The notes below the pieces were generated by a model that did not search any database, had not been told where the DNA came from, and worked only from the letters and a program-made list of their open reading frames with translations. Shown piece after piece: positions 52,808 to 62,363 of a stretch of DNA of 64,000 nucleotides. A program made the translations under genes and the position numbers. Every line of letters starts with the position of its first letter. Positions within the stretch are counted from its first letter, which is position 1. This DNA is from Crocinitomix algicola (GTDB lineage: Bacteria > Bacteroidota > Bacteroidia > Flavobacteriales_D > Crocinitomicaceae). The stretch spans positions 62,001 through 126,000 of the forward strand of contig NZ_LYPF02000019.1 of NCBI RefSeq assembly GCF_001661595.2, in the 5' to 3' direction.

Positions 52808-53956
52808 CTAACTTTGTACAGTTTTCTGTTCTACAAGTCGATTGTAAATGGCTTCATATTTTGGTAGAATCTCTTCAATTCCAAAATTTAACGAGTGTTG
52901 ATAAGCTTGCTCTTTAAATTTAGCCAGCGTAGCATCATCACTTAGAATTTTTAGCGCATTTTCGGCCATTTCGTCAATGTCACCCACGTCACTCAGATAA
53001 CCAGAATAACCTTGCTTGTTCACCTCAGGAATTCCACCACTTTTACTCGAAATAACAGGAACACCAGAAGCTAAAGCCTCAAGTGCAGCAAGTCCGAAAC
53101 TTTCTGTTTCTGATGGGAGCATAAATAAATCACTGATCCGGTAAATTTCAGATGCTGTCTGAACATTTCCAACTAATTCAACTTTGTCACAAACTCCTAA
53201 CTCCGTACAAAGTTGTTCAATTTTATGGCGTTCAGGTCCATCTCCAGCTAAAACAAGACGTGCAGGAATTTTTTCAATTACTTTGGCAAAAACTCGCACA
53301 ATATCACCGATTCGCTTTACACGCCTAAAGTTTGAAACATGACTGATTATTCGTTCACCATTTGGAGCCAATTGTTTTCGTTTAGCGATATCGTATTCGT
53401 TTAGTTCGCCATTATAATGTGAATGTTTGACGAAGTTCGGAATCACTTCAATTTGATTTGATATAGCAAAATGTTGAAAAGTGTCTCGTTTTAAACTCTC
53501 AGAGACTACTGTTACCGCATCGGACTCATTAATACTGAAGGTAATAACAGGTTCAAAAGATGGGTGTTTACCAACTAATGTAATATCGGTGCCATGTAAA
53601 GTAGTGATGAATGGTATATCGATATTATGTGTTTTTAGTATTTGTTTGGCAAAATAAGCTGCAGAAGCATGCGGAATGGCATAATGTACATGTAAGACAT
53701 CTAAGTTTTCATATCGAGTAACATCTACTAGTTTGCTAGTTAACGCAAGTTCGTATGGTTGATAATCAAAAAGCGGATAGTGAAAGGGCCGAACTTCATG
53801 ATAGCGAATGTTGGGTAAAAAATGATCCAATTTAACAGGATGGTTGTAGGAAATAAAATGAATTTCATGTCCTTTTTCAGCTAAAGCCTTACCAAGTTCT
53901 GTTGCAACAATCCCACTACCTCCAAAAGTAGGGTATAGCACAATTCCAATTTTCAT
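52808..53956 (-). CDS. bshA: N-acetyl-alpha-D-glucosaminyl L-malate synthase (bacillithiol synthesis)
   Basis: 382 residues, GT4 family, GT-B fold. The N-terminus MKIGIVLYPTFGGSGIVATELGKALAEKGHEIHFI and the HGTDITLVGKHPSF stretch are BshA signatures; ESFGLAALEALASGVPVISS is the C-terminal nucleotide-sugar motif. It joins UDP-GlcNAc to L-malate, the first step to bacillithiol. bshB and bshC are not in the window. Located after the GH3-beta-lactamase fusion gene in the direction of transcription. Confidence 0.93.
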   Translation of the reverse strand: MKIGIVLYPTFGGSGIVATELGKALAEKGHEIHFISYNHPVKLDHFLPNIRYHEVRPFHYPLFDYQPYELALTSKLVDVTRYENLDVLHVHYAIPHASAAYFAKQILKTHNIDIPFITTLHGTDITLVGKHPSFEPVITFSINESDAVTVVSESLKRDTFQHFAISNQIEVIPNFVKHSHYNGELNEYDIAKRKQLAPNGERIISHVSNFRRVKRIGDIVRVFAKVIEKIPARLVLAGDGPERHKIEQLCTELGVCDKVELVGNVQTASEIYRISDLFMLPSETESFGLAALEALASGVPVISSKSGGIPEVNKQGYSGYLSDVGDIDEMAENALKILSDDATLAKFKEQAYQHSLNFGIEEILPKYEAIYNRLVEQKTVQS

Positions 53957-54027
53957 TAATGTCTATTTTTAATTGTGCTTATTGACGTAAAAATATCTAA
54001 GCACTTACAAATCTTATCTAACTGGGG

Positions 54028-54035
54028 CAAATTTA
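54028..54035 (-). promoter_or_regulatory. Candidate -7 element for bshA
   Basis: On the minus strand TAAATTTG matches TAnnTTTG, about 72 bp before the bshA start. No -33 TTG. Confidence 0.35.
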
Positions 54036-54081
54036 CAAATCCAATTGCTCATACGCTCTAATTTTAACAAGTAAATATGAA

Positions 54082-57039
54082 TTAAAAATCTGCAGCGCGG
54101 TATAGGGCATCTTGAATTCTTGTTCTGATATCTTCTTTTGTGATTAACCAATTATTGGCGTCAGGGTAGACACGATTACTAAGGAAAACATATACAATTT
54201 CCTTTTCAGGATCGGCCCAAGTTAATGTTCCAGTAAAACCAGAGTGTCCAAAACTACTCAACGAAACTTTATCGCATGTTGGTCCACCATCCAATGATCG
54301 AACAGGTTTGTCAAATCCTGCACCACGTCGATTTCTTGGACAATATTGACAGCTTGTAAATTCTTCAATTGTTTGTGGACTTAGAAAAGTATGAACACCA
54401 TACTGCCCATTATTGATTAACATATACATGAGCGTACCTAAATCCAACGCATTCGAGAATAAACCAGCGTGTCCGCCAACTCCCCCCTGAAGGGCTGCGC
54501 CCGGATCGTGAACATTGCCCCAAACCAGTTGTTTTCTAAATATCTTATCGTTTTCTGTTGGTGTAATTTGTGCTTTCTCAAATTTGTAAAGTGGACGATA
54601 GGTTGTGTAACGCAAGTTCATCGGTTCATAAAAATTTCGGTACACGTATTCATCCAGCGTTAAACCCGTGGCATCTTCAATAATCCGTTTGAAAAAATAA
54701 TATCCTAAATCAGAGTATTTATATCTTTTGCGGATTAAGGCTCGCTCTGTAATCGTTCTTAAAATAGTCGTATCATAGTTTGCGGGAATAAAAAGTTGAT
54801 CGGCAACCTTTGCCGGTGTTCTTGCTGTAGAATCTTTACTGTAAAATTCCCAATCTAATTCCTTGTCAACGAGTGTTTCGGTGTAAAAAGGAATCCAAGG
54901 AAAAAGTCCTGCTTGGTGGGCGAGCATTTCACGTAAGACCATATTCTGATAAGGTGTAGAGTCTACCAATTCGGGAAGGTAGGTTGATAAGGTGCTGTCT
55001 AAATGAATAACACCTTCGTGCTGTAATCGAATGAGCGAAATGGTAGTCGCGGCTATTTTTGTGATGGATGCTAAATCATAAATATCATTATTTTTAACAG
55101 GTCTTTCCTTTTCGTAAGTGTGATATCCAAAAGACTTATTGTAAAAAACCTGACCTTGTTTAATACCAACTATTTGACAACCTGGAAACGCTCCTTTTCG
55201 AATCCCTTCCAAGGCGATTTTATCTATTTCGGCTAACGAATCGCTTGAAATGTCAATCTCCTCGGGTAGGACATGTGCCAAGCGAATACTTTTTTTATAT
55301 TCTAAACCGAATCCTTGCGGAAAGGAAGGTGAAATGGACACAGGAAGCTTACCTTTTGGCGTTATTCCTCCAAATAAAGTTTGAGCCGCTGCTATTTGGG
55401 TATAGTCATTGTCTTGATAGGCAATTAGAAAAGCCTTTGTTGCATCAATATTACCAAAACCATCAACTACATACGGGTTTCCGAATAAAACTGTTATAAC
55501 TTCCTGCTGTTCACTTAATAAATTATGAATGGCAATGGCCTGTTTCGTTATTCCAAAATTTCTTTTAGGATTATTATTGGTGCGGTGAAACCCAAGAATA
55601 ATTCGATCATATTTTTCACAATGTTCAAATAGGTTTTTCTCATCATTTGCGGAGAGCGATCGGGGTATTTTTAAAACATCAAAATCAGCATAAAGTCGCA
55701 TTGTTTTTTCAAATGAATTATCACTTGTTCCACCAAAATTCAGGTACAATGTTTTTTGGGGGTTGATACTTGAAAACGGTAGAATGGAATCATGATTTTG
55801 GATCAAGGTGATGGCAGCTTTGTTTAACTGATGATTGAGCGCTTCGTACTTGGTTTTATTTAAGTCGGCAATTAATTTTTCAGTGTCAATAGGTTGATAG
55901 GAATTAAGGTGAGCCCATTCCTTTGCACGAAGTATTTTCAAACATCTCTCGTCAATTTCTTCTTGACTGATTTGGCCATTGGCTATTGCCGATTTAATCG
56001 CATTAATTCCAGTTGGTACAGCCTCCGGAAACAATAAAACATCGTTCCCTGCTAATATTGCTTTTACGTCAATTTCACCAGCTTGGTAATATGCCGAAAC
56101 CCCTTTCATGTTTAGTGCGTCTGTGAATACTAAGCCCTCAAAGCCCAGACTATCTTTTAACAAATCAGTGACAATTTTTTTTGACAAAGTGGAGGCTTGA
56201 TTTTTTGTGGGATCTAAACTCGGAATTGACAAATGAGCGACCATCATACTTGCAAGTCCCTGATCAGTTAATTTTTTAAAGGGGTAAAGCTCAAGGCTGT
56301 CAAGTCGCTTATAATCATGAAGTATTGTAGGTAAAGATTTATGGGAATCCATATCGGTGTCACCGTGCCCAGGAAAATGCTTTCCACAAGCAAGAATATT
56401 TAAATCCTGCATTCCCTTCATATATGCTAAACCAAGTTGAGTGACTTTTTCTTTATTTTCTCCAAAAGAACGATTGTTAATTACTGGGTTAGCCGGATTA
56501 TTATTTACATCAATCACAGGAGCAAAGTTGATGTGAATTCCCATCCGCTTACATTGTTCTGCAATGTCTTTCCCCATACGGTAAACGAGGTTTTCATCTT
56601 GTATTGCTCCAAGTAACATTTGTCTCGGGTATTTAACTGTAGAATCTAATCTCATTGATAAGCCCCACTCACCATCTATAGCAATAAATAAAGGTGTTTT
56701 TGAGAGTGATTGATATTGATTTGTTAGTTGTGCTTGTTTTATTGGACTTCCTTTAAAGAAAATCAATCCTCCTATTTTATAATCTTTAACGAGGGTTTTT
56801 ATGGATTCAACATGATTTTGATCTTTACTCGAGTAGGCGGCAACCATGAATAATTGTGCTATCCTTTCTTCAGGCGATAAACTATGAAAAACCGAATCGG
56901 CCCATGTTCCGTCAACTGATAAAAAATCAGGTTTTTTAACTGAAACTGAAATATTGTCAGTTCCTGTTTGCGGAAAAGAGATATTAGCAATTAAAAAGAT
57001 GCAAACTGCTGTAAGTAGGACGTGTAGGTCTTTTTTCAT
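54082..57039 (-). CDS. GH3 beta-N-acetylglucosaminidase fused to a class C beta-lactamase-like serine hydrolase
   Basis: 985 residues. Signal peptide about 1-24. Residues ~50-575 are a NagZ-type GH3 enzyme: CGKHFPGHGDTDMDSH (218-233) supplies the His-Asp dyad and Asp307 in FTDALNMKG is the expected nucleophile. Residues ~595-985 are a serine hydrolase of the class C beta-lactamase/DD-peptidase type: Ser658-x-x-Lys661 (ASITK), Tyr775 in YSD, and HSG near 925. The first half would remove GlcNAc from peptidoglycan or chitin fragments and the second could act on stem peptides, so one periplasmic protein may process both parts of a muropeptide. This fusion recurs in Bacteroidota. Confidence 0.92.
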   Translation of the reverse strand: MKKDLHVLLTAVCIFLIANISFPQTGTDNISVSVKKPDFLSVDGTWADSVFHSLSPEERIAQLFMVAAYSSKDQNHVESIKTLVKDYKIGGLIFFKGSPIKQAQLTNQYQSLSKTPLFIAIDGEWGLSMRLDSTVKYPRQMLLGAIQDENLVYRMGKDIAEQCKRMGIHINFAPVIDVNNNPANPVINNRSFGENKEKVTQLGLAYMKGMQDLNILACGKHFPGHGDTDMDSHKSLPTILHDYKRLDSLELYPFKKLTDQGLASMMVAHLSIPSLDPTKNQASTLSKKIVTDLLKDSLGFEGLVFTDALNMKGVSAYYQAGEIDVKAILAGNDVLLFPEAVPTGINAIKSAIANGQISQEEIDERCLKILRAKEWAHLNSYQPIDTEKLIADLNKTKYEALNHQLNKAAITLIQNHDSILPFSSINPQKTLYLNFGGTSDNSFEKTMRLYADFDVLKIPRSLSANDEKNLFEHCEKYDRIILGFHRTNNNPKRNFGITKQAIAIHNLLSEQQEVITVLFGNPYVVDGFGNIDATKAFLIAYQDNDYTQIAAAQTLFGGITPKGKLPVSISPSFPQGFGLEYKKSIRLAHVLPEEIDISSDSLAEIDKIALEGIRKGAFPGCQIVGIKQGQVFYNKSFGYHTYEKERPVKNNDIYDLASITKIAATTISLIRLQHEGVIHLDSTLSTYLPELVDSTPYQNMVLREMLAHQAGLFPWIPFYTETLVDKELDWEFYSKDSTARTPAKVADQLFIPANYDTTILRTITERALIRKRYKYSDLGYYFFKRIIEDATGLTLDEYVYRNFYEPMNLRYTTYRPLYKFEKAQITPTENDKIFRKQLVWGNVHDPGAALQGGVGGHAGLFSNALDLGTLMYMLINNGQYGVHTFLSPQTIEEFTSCQYCPRNRRGAGFDKPVRSLDGGPTCDKVSLSSFGHSGFTGTLTWADPEKEIVYVFLSNRVYPDANNWLITKEDIRTRIQDALYRAADF

Positions 57040-57227
57040 AGTCTTTTGAATTCCTGTTTTTTTGTCGAATGGACGAAAGTATAAATTTGTTCATGCATAA
57101 ATCTTGCCATGGCACCAATTTTGTCCACAATTTAACGTGCATTACACAACTTGTTGCGAAGAAGGATAAACCGTGAACATTTCGATTAACAAGGCAGATT
57201 TTAACCGAATTTTGAAGTTAATCTCAT

Positions 57228-57235
57228 TATATTTG
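57228..57235 (+). promoter_or_regulatory. -7 promoter element for the mutL operon
   Basis: TATATTTG matches TAnnTTTG, 55 bp before the ATG at 57291. The rest of the 251 bp gap (57040-57290) shows no gene; it holds a TGCCATGGCA palindrome and a second TAAATTTG at 57082. Confidence 0.45.
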
Positions 57236-57290
57236 TAGTGCAAATACGTTTTATTATTCGCAGTAATTAAAACGATTAATTGATTGAGAT

Positions 57291-57635
57291 ATGGATTGGA
57301 ACAGGCTGTCAATATTTAAATTACCAAACCGACATAAAAGGTTTGATTATACCCCGCGTTACTACGATCCTAGAAAAGAGGCACTAAAAGAAAAAGTTAA
57401 ACGTGCGGAAATGGAAAATGGGGTAGATGAAGATGGGACTTATGCGAGAGAAGTGAAGTTTAAAGCTGATATGGCAGAACGATGGGGAAATTCCGAGTTC
57501 CGAACGCAATCATTTCGATCAAATATTCGACTGATAATTATTTTAGCGATAGTTGTTCTGGCTTTTTATTATTTGTTTATTGGGTTAGATGTAGCTGGAG
57601 TTGCGATTGATGAAAATATAGATAAATTGAAATAA
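57291..57635 (+). CDS. Small membrane protein upstream of mutL
   Basis: 114 residues. A basic cytosolic region (to about 75, very Arg/Lys/Glu-rich) and one membrane helix (about 80-98, IRLIIILAIVVLAFYYLFIG) with a short C-terminal tail. I know similar genes directly before mutL in flavobacteria, without known function. mutL starts 4 bp after its stop. Confidence 0.75.
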   Translation: MDWNRLSIFKLPNRHKRFDYTPRYYDPRKEALKEKVKRAEMENGVDEDGTYAREVKFKADMAERWGNSEFRTQSFRSNIRLIIILAIVVLAFYYLFIGLDVAGVAIDENIDKLK

Positions 57636-57639
57636 GTGC

Positions 57640-59508
57640 ATGTCTGAAATAATAAAACTACTTCCAGATCATATAGCGAACCAAATTGCCGCTGGTGAAG
57701 TCGTACAACGACCCGCTTCGGTAGTTAAAGAATTGATTGAAAATGCCATTGATGCAGGTGCTTCTCGCATCAACTTAATTGCTAAAGACGGTGGGAGAAC
57801 ATTGGTTCAAGTTGTTGATAATGGTTCTGGAATGACACCGATTGACGCTCGAATGGCTTTTGAACGACACGCAACAAGTAAAATAGCCAATGCGGACGAC
57901 CTTTTTTTATTGCATACAAAAGGGTTTAGAGGTGAAGCGCTAGCATCAATTGCAGCGATAGCTCATGTGTGTATGAAAACCAAAACACATGATGCTGAAC
58001 TGGGAACGGAAATAATAAACGAAGGTTCAAAAATTGTTTCTCAAGAACCTGTTATGACGCCGAATGGGACGAGTATTGCTGTAAAAAACTTATTTTTTAA
58101 TGTACCTGCTCGTCGAAATTTTTTAGGAAAAAATACAACGGAATATCGGAAAATCGTAGAGGAATTTTTACGAATTGCCTTAGTACATCCTGGAATAGAA
58201 ATGTCTTTTCATCACAATGATGATGAAATATATAATTTGCCCGAACAAGGACTTCGCCAACGGATTGTGCAAATTTACGGGGCAAAGTTTAATCAGCGAC
58301 TTGTGCCAGTTAACGAAGAGACCGATATTATAAAAATAACCGGGTTTGTAGTGAAGCCCGAATATGCCAAAGCATCGCGCGATCAATCGTATTTTTTCGT
58401 AAATAATCGTTATTTCAAAGACCGATATTTTAATCATGCCGTAGCAAATGCCTATGAAGGACTAATCGCTTCTGGAAAATATCCGCCTTACTTTCTCTAT
58501 TTCGATGTTCCTACGAAATCTATTGATGTTAATGTCCATCCGACAAAAACGGAGATTAAATTCGAAGAAAATCAAGCCATTTATGCGATTATAAGAAGTG
58601 CGGTTAAACAAGCTTTAGGACAGTTTAATATTGCTCCATCTCTTGATTTTGATCAGGAAGTGAGTTTTAATATTCCTGCACTTAAAAAAGGTGAATCGGT
58701 TAGAATTCCTGAAATACAGGTAGATCCGACATTTAACCCTTTTGAAACAACTAAAAAATCCAATCCTTCAAAAGGAAGCGCTATTAGTGCTGGAGGGTTT
58801 TCGGGTAAAAAAGAGGTTGACCCATCGGTTTGGGAGAATTTTTATCAATCCGCGAAAAGTACAGCGTTAGAGTCGTATGAAGATGAAGTAGAAGAGAAGG
58901 TACAAGTAGAAACTGTCTCTTCTTCCATGAATGATGAGTTGGAGGTAAAGCGAAAAAAGCCGACTCAAATCAATGATAAGTATATTCTTACGTCCATCAA
59001 AAATGGCTTTCTTTTAATAGATCAGTTTCGCGCACATTGCCGAATTTTGTTTGATCAACTCATGGATGATATAGGAAAATCAGGGGTTGAATCTCAAAAA
59101 CTTTTATTTACTGAAGAAATTGAAATTGACAAGACGGAAGTTTCGAGTTGGAAAGATTTAATTCCTGAACTTAATCATGCGGGATTTGAATTGGAACTAA
59201 ATCAACAAAAAATTGTAATTCATGCCGTACCAGTACGACTAGAAGAACAAAACCCTCAACGTACATTGGTTGATATTTTTGAGAATTACCAAGAAAATCA
59301 ACAAAAAAACGACCTCAATATGGAGGCAAGTATAGCTTTGTCAATGGCAAGTGCAATGGCGATTAAAGGAGGAAAAAAATTAACTGCCGATGAAATGGAA
59401 TATTTAACAGACGCATTATTTGCTTCTACTTCACCTCAATTATCACCTCATGGTAAAAAAATTATTGAAACATTTACTATTGAGGAAATTACTAAAAGAT
59501 TTAATTAA
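57640..59508 (+). CDS. mutL: DNA mismatch repair protein MutL
   Basis: 622 residues. GHKL ATPase domain: NQIAAGEVVQRPASVVKELIENAIDAGA (near 12-39), DNGSGM, TSKI and GFRGEALASIAA. The central transducer and a variable linker (about 350-440) precede a C-terminal dimerisation domain. The endonuclease motif DQHA(x2)E is degenerate: residues 461-468 read DQFRAHCR, lacking the metal-ligand His and Glu. It may therefore lack nicking activity. Overlaps the first rhomboid gene by 1 bp. Confidence 0.95.
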   Translation: MSEIIKLLPDHIANQIAAGEVVQRPASVVKELIENAIDAGASRINLIAKDGGRTLVQVVDNGSGMTPIDARMAFERHATSKIANADDLFLLHTKGFRGEALASIAAIAHVCMKTKTHDAELGTEIINEGSKIVSQEPVMTPNGTSIAVKNLFFNVPARRNFLGKNTTEYRKIVEEFLRIALVHPGIEMSFHHNDDEIYNLPEQGLRQRIVQIYGAKFNQRLVPVNEETDIIKITGFVVKPEYAKASRDQSYFFVNNRYFKDRYFNHAVANAYEGLIASGKYPPYFLYFDVPTKSIDVNVHPTKTEIKFEENQAIYAIIRSAVKQALGQFNIAPSLDFDQEVSFNIPALKKGESVRIPEIQVDPTFNPFETTKKSNPSKGSAISAGGFSGKKEVDPSVWENFYQSAKSTALESYEDEVEEKVQVETVSSSMNDELEVKRKKPTQINDKYILTSIKNGFLLIDQFRAHCRILFDQLMDDIGKSGVESQKLLFTEEIEIDKTEVSSWKDLIPELNHAGFELELNQQKIVIHAVPVRLEEQNPQRTLVDIFENYQENQQKNDLNMEASIALSMASAMAIKGGKKLTADEMEYLTDALFASTSPQLSPHGKKIIETFTIEEITKRFN

Positions 59509-60233
59509 TGCTACAGAGTATTTTTAGAAATATGCAGCCGGTTGTAAAAAACCTCCTCATTATTAATGTGCTATTTTTTTTGGCAACCGCCGTTTTTCAG
59601 AATCAAGGAATAGATTTAGGTCGAATTTTAGGACTTTATTATATTGGGTCATCCCATTTTGAACCTTATCAGTTAGCCACGCATTTTTTTATGCATGATG
59701 GTTTTAGACATATTTTATTTAATATGTTTGGATTAGTGGTATTTGGTAATATGTTGGAGAGGGTCTGGGGTCCTCAACGATTTTTAATTTTTTATTTCGT
59801 AACCGCAATTGGCGCAGCGTTGCTGCATCAGTTTATTATGGGATTGGAGTTTTATGAAGTGACCGGTAGTTTTTTTCCAGAAGTGGAACAATTGTTCGAA
59901 TTAAGAAACGGGGCTGTTTACGGTGATCCGAATAAAGGACATTTGGTTGATTCATTTTTGAATATGAAAACGCCAATGGTAGGTGCTTCAGGGGCTATTT
60001 TTGGATTGTTGGCCGGTGTTGCCTTGTATTTTCCAAATCAAGAAGTTTTGCTTTATTTTGCTATTCGAATGAAGTTAAAATGGGTAGCTTTAGGAGCTGC
60101 GGCAATTGAATTGTACGCAATTGTTCAAGACAATCCATTGGATACAGTTGCTCACTTCGCTCACTTAGGAGGTGCATTGTTTGGATTTATTCTGATAAAA
60201 ACTTGGCAAAGAAATCGTTCTAATTTTTATTGA
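59508..60233 (+). CDS. Rhomboid-family intramembrane serine protease (first copy)
   Basis: 241 residues, six membrane segments. Catalytic Ser in MVGASGAIFG and catalytic His in VAHFAHLGGALFG; HFFMHDGFRHILFNMFGL supplies the His/Asn oxyanion region. It cleaves substrates within the membrane. It shares an operon with mutL (1 bp overlap) and overlaps the second rhomboid frame. Confidence 0.92.
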   Translation: MLQSIFRNMQPVVKNLLIINVLFFLATAVFQNQGIDLGRILGLYYIGSSHFEPYQLATHFFMHDGFRHILFNMFGLVVFGNMLERVWGPQRFLIFYFVTAIGAALLHQFIMGLEFYEVTGSFFPEVEQLFELRNGAVYGDPNKGHLVDSFLNMKTPMVGASGAIFGLLAGVALYFPNQEVLLYFAIRMKLKWVALGAAAIELYAIVQDNPLDTVAHFAHLGGALFGFILIKTWQRNRSNFY

Positions 60234-60235
60234 TT

Positions 60236-61147
60236 ATGCAAAACGAGAGTATTACAGCGTATTTAAAAAGAATTATTCGCCAGTCAGGATTGGTAGGTAA
60301 ACTAATTTTTATCAATTTGGTAGTTTTCCTATTCATCCTTCTCATTCGCCTTATAGGCCATTTATTTGTGGATGAAGCTTTATTTGGTAATGTACTTTCG
60401 TATTTAATTGCAAGTTCTGTTCCTTCAGAAATTATCTTTAGGCCTTGGACGATTGTCACCTACCAATTTACTCATTTTGAGCTAATGCACCTATTGTTAA
60501 ATATGCTGGTGCTATTTTTTACAGCTCGCATTTTTGTTCATTTTTTTGGAGAACGACGGCTATTGTCAACCTATGTTTTAGGAGGAATTTTTGGTTATTT
60601 AATTCATAGCGCAGCATATTTCGTTTTTCCCTTGTTAAAAGCTGATGGACCTTCTGTAATTCTAGGTGCATCGGCCTCGGTAATGGCCGTATTTTTTGCA
60701 GCAGCAGTTCATCAACCCAGTTTTCAGGTAAAACTTTTTGGAGTTTTTTCAATGCCACTAATTGCCATAGCAGGAATTTTTTTGTTAAGTGATTTAATGG
60801 GCGTTGGAAGTAGCGGAGGGGGTGTTGCACATTTTGCCCATTTAGGTGGTGCTTTGTTCGGAGCAATTTCAGTAATTAAAGCACATTCAGCAGGGAATAT
60901 AATGAATAGGGTAGATCGTATAATTGCTCGCATAAAGCTCCCAAAAATAACCTTTAAACGAGAACCTAAGTTAAGGGTGCATACAGGCGAATCAGCGACT
61001 TCAAAAATGAGCGACGAAGATTACAACGCAGCAAGGAATAAACGTCAGGAGCGGGTTGATGCTATACTCGAAAAAATATCCAAAAAAGGATATGAGGGAC
61101 TTACTAAAGAAGAAAAAGACATTCTCTTTAAAGAGAGCAAACGATAA
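60236..61147 (+). CDS. Rhomboid-family intramembrane serine protease (second copy)
   Basis: 303 residues from ATG at 60236 (TTG 60230 is an alternative). Rhomboid core with HFELMHLLLNMLVLFF, catalytic Ser in VILGASASVMAV and His in VAHFAHLGGALFG. A cytosolic C-terminal tail (about 225-303) is highly charged and contains a predicted helical hairpin (DEDYNAARNKRQERVDAILEKI), absent from the first copy. The two are tandem paralogues with diverged loops. Confidence 0.9.
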   Translation: MQNESITAYLKRIIRQSGLVGKLIFINLVVFLFILLIRLIGHLFVDEALFGNVLSYLIASSVPSEIIFRPWTIVTYQFTHFELMHLLLNMLVLFFTARIFVHFFGERRLLSTYVLGGIFGYLIHSAAYFVFPLLKADGPSVILGASASVMAVFFAAAVHQPSFQVKLFGVFSMPLIAIAGIFLLSDLMGVGSSGGGVAHFAHLGGALFGAISVIKAHSAGNIMNRVDRIIARIKLPKITFKREPKLRVHTGESATSKMSDEDYNAARNKRQERVDAILEKISKKGYEGLTKEEKDILFKESKR

Positions 61148-62257
61148 ATGGAAACAGTGCAAGATGTAAGAAAAACTTCGGTTATTTTACGTTTATTCTT
61201 TTTTTTGAATATTCTTAATTCTTTGGCATTAATAGGAGCGTATCTTGCTACACACATCTCACCAAACAAACTCTATTATTTTGCTTTTTTCGGATTGTCT
61301 TATCCTATTTGGTTATCCATTGAACTACTTTTTATTGTTTTTTGGCTGTTTTTTAAGCGCAAGTTTATTTGGTTAAGTTTATTAACTATCCTTCTAGGAA
61401 TTAATCATCTTAAAGATTTTTACGCGATTAATTTATCGCAAACTACCTTAAAATCTAAAGTTAAGTTCCTGTCCTATAATGTGCATATTTTTAATTTATA
61501 TGACCTCGAGAATCGTATAGAAAAACGGGATCAAATTTTTAATTTTTTGAAAACTGAGGATGCAGGCGTTTACTGTTTTCAAGAATTTTATCATCAGGAT
61601 GGTCATTCAAATTTTGAAACGAAGAATAAGCTGATTGATTTGTTGAAGACGCCTTATTATCACGAACGATATACGCATGAAATGACTGGTAAACAGTATT
61701 TCGGGGTGGCAACATTTTCAAAATATCCAATAATTAATAAAGGTGAAATACCTTTTGAAAATGATCCTAATAATTTTTGCATTTATTCGGATATAGTGAC
61801 CGATCTTGATACCATTCGTGTATTTAACGCGCACATAGGCTCTATTCGATTTCAGCCAGATGATTATCGTTTTTTTGAAGATAATGATATGGAGGGCTTG
61901 AAGGAGAATAATGAGGCGGGCAAACGAATTCTGAGGATTCTGAAAATTGGATTCGAAAAAAGAACCCCTCAAGCATTAAAAATAGCCGAAGAGATTAAAA
62001 AATCACCCCATCCAGTAGTGCTTTGCGGTGATCTTAATGATACACCTGTCTCATATTGTTATCGTCAGTTTAATAGTTTGCTGAATGATGCTTTTGTCCA
62101 AGCAGGCAATGGGATCGGAACAACCTATGTTGGTGTCGTTCCCTCCAACCGAATCGATTATATTTTTTATGACGAAAGATTTGAATCCGCAAATTTTAAA
62201 ACACATGCAATAAAGTCTTCCGATCACGAACCCATTTCTTGCGAAATCGGAAATTAA
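61148..62257 (+). CDS. Endonuclease/exonuclease/phosphatase (EEP) family protein with membrane anchor
   Basis: 369 residues. Three N-terminal hydrophobic segments (about 12-33, 41-63 and 70-85) anchor an EEP domain: LSYNVHIFNLY, VYCFQEFYHQ (metal Glu), VFNAHIGS, LCGDLNDTPVSYCY (Asp-x-Asn) and SSDHEPISCEIG (catalytic Asp-His). Such membrane-tethered members are often phosphodiesterases or sphingomyelinase-like rather than DNases. It starts directly after the second rhomboid stop. Confidence 0.88.
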   Translation: METVQDVRKTSVILRLFFFLNILNSLALIGAYLATHISPNKLYYFAFFGLSYPIWLSIELLFIVFWLFFKRKFIWLSLLTILLGINHLKDFYAINLSQTTLKSKVKFLSYNVHIFNLYDLENRIEKRDQIFNFLKTEDAGVYCFQEFYHQDGHSNFETKNKLIDLLKTPYYHERYTHEMTGKQYFGVATFSKYPIINKGEIPFENDPNNFCIYSDIVTDLDTIRVFNAHIGSIRFQPDDYRFFEDNDMEGLKENNEAGKRILRILKIGFEKRTPQALKIAEEIKKSPHPVVLCGDLNDTPVSYCYRQFNSLLNDAFVQAGNGIGTTYVGVVPSNRIDYIFYDERFESANFKTHAIKSSDHEPISCEIGN

Positions 62258-62286
62258 GGGTAAATCCACAGCCTCCAACCTAACCA
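62256..62286 (+). repeat. Left copy of imperfect direct repeat flanking the RHS cassette
   Basis: AAGGGTAAATCCACAGCC matches 15 of 18 positions of the copy at 63925, including ten identical bases in a row, and both continue to a shared CCTAA. It overlaps the EEP gene's stop. Confidence 0.4.
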
Positions 62287-62363
62287 ATTGAATCACATTG
62301 CAAACTTGTGAGACACACTTCTACTTCCATGTTAATCAAACTGTAATGTTTATATTTAGCCAA

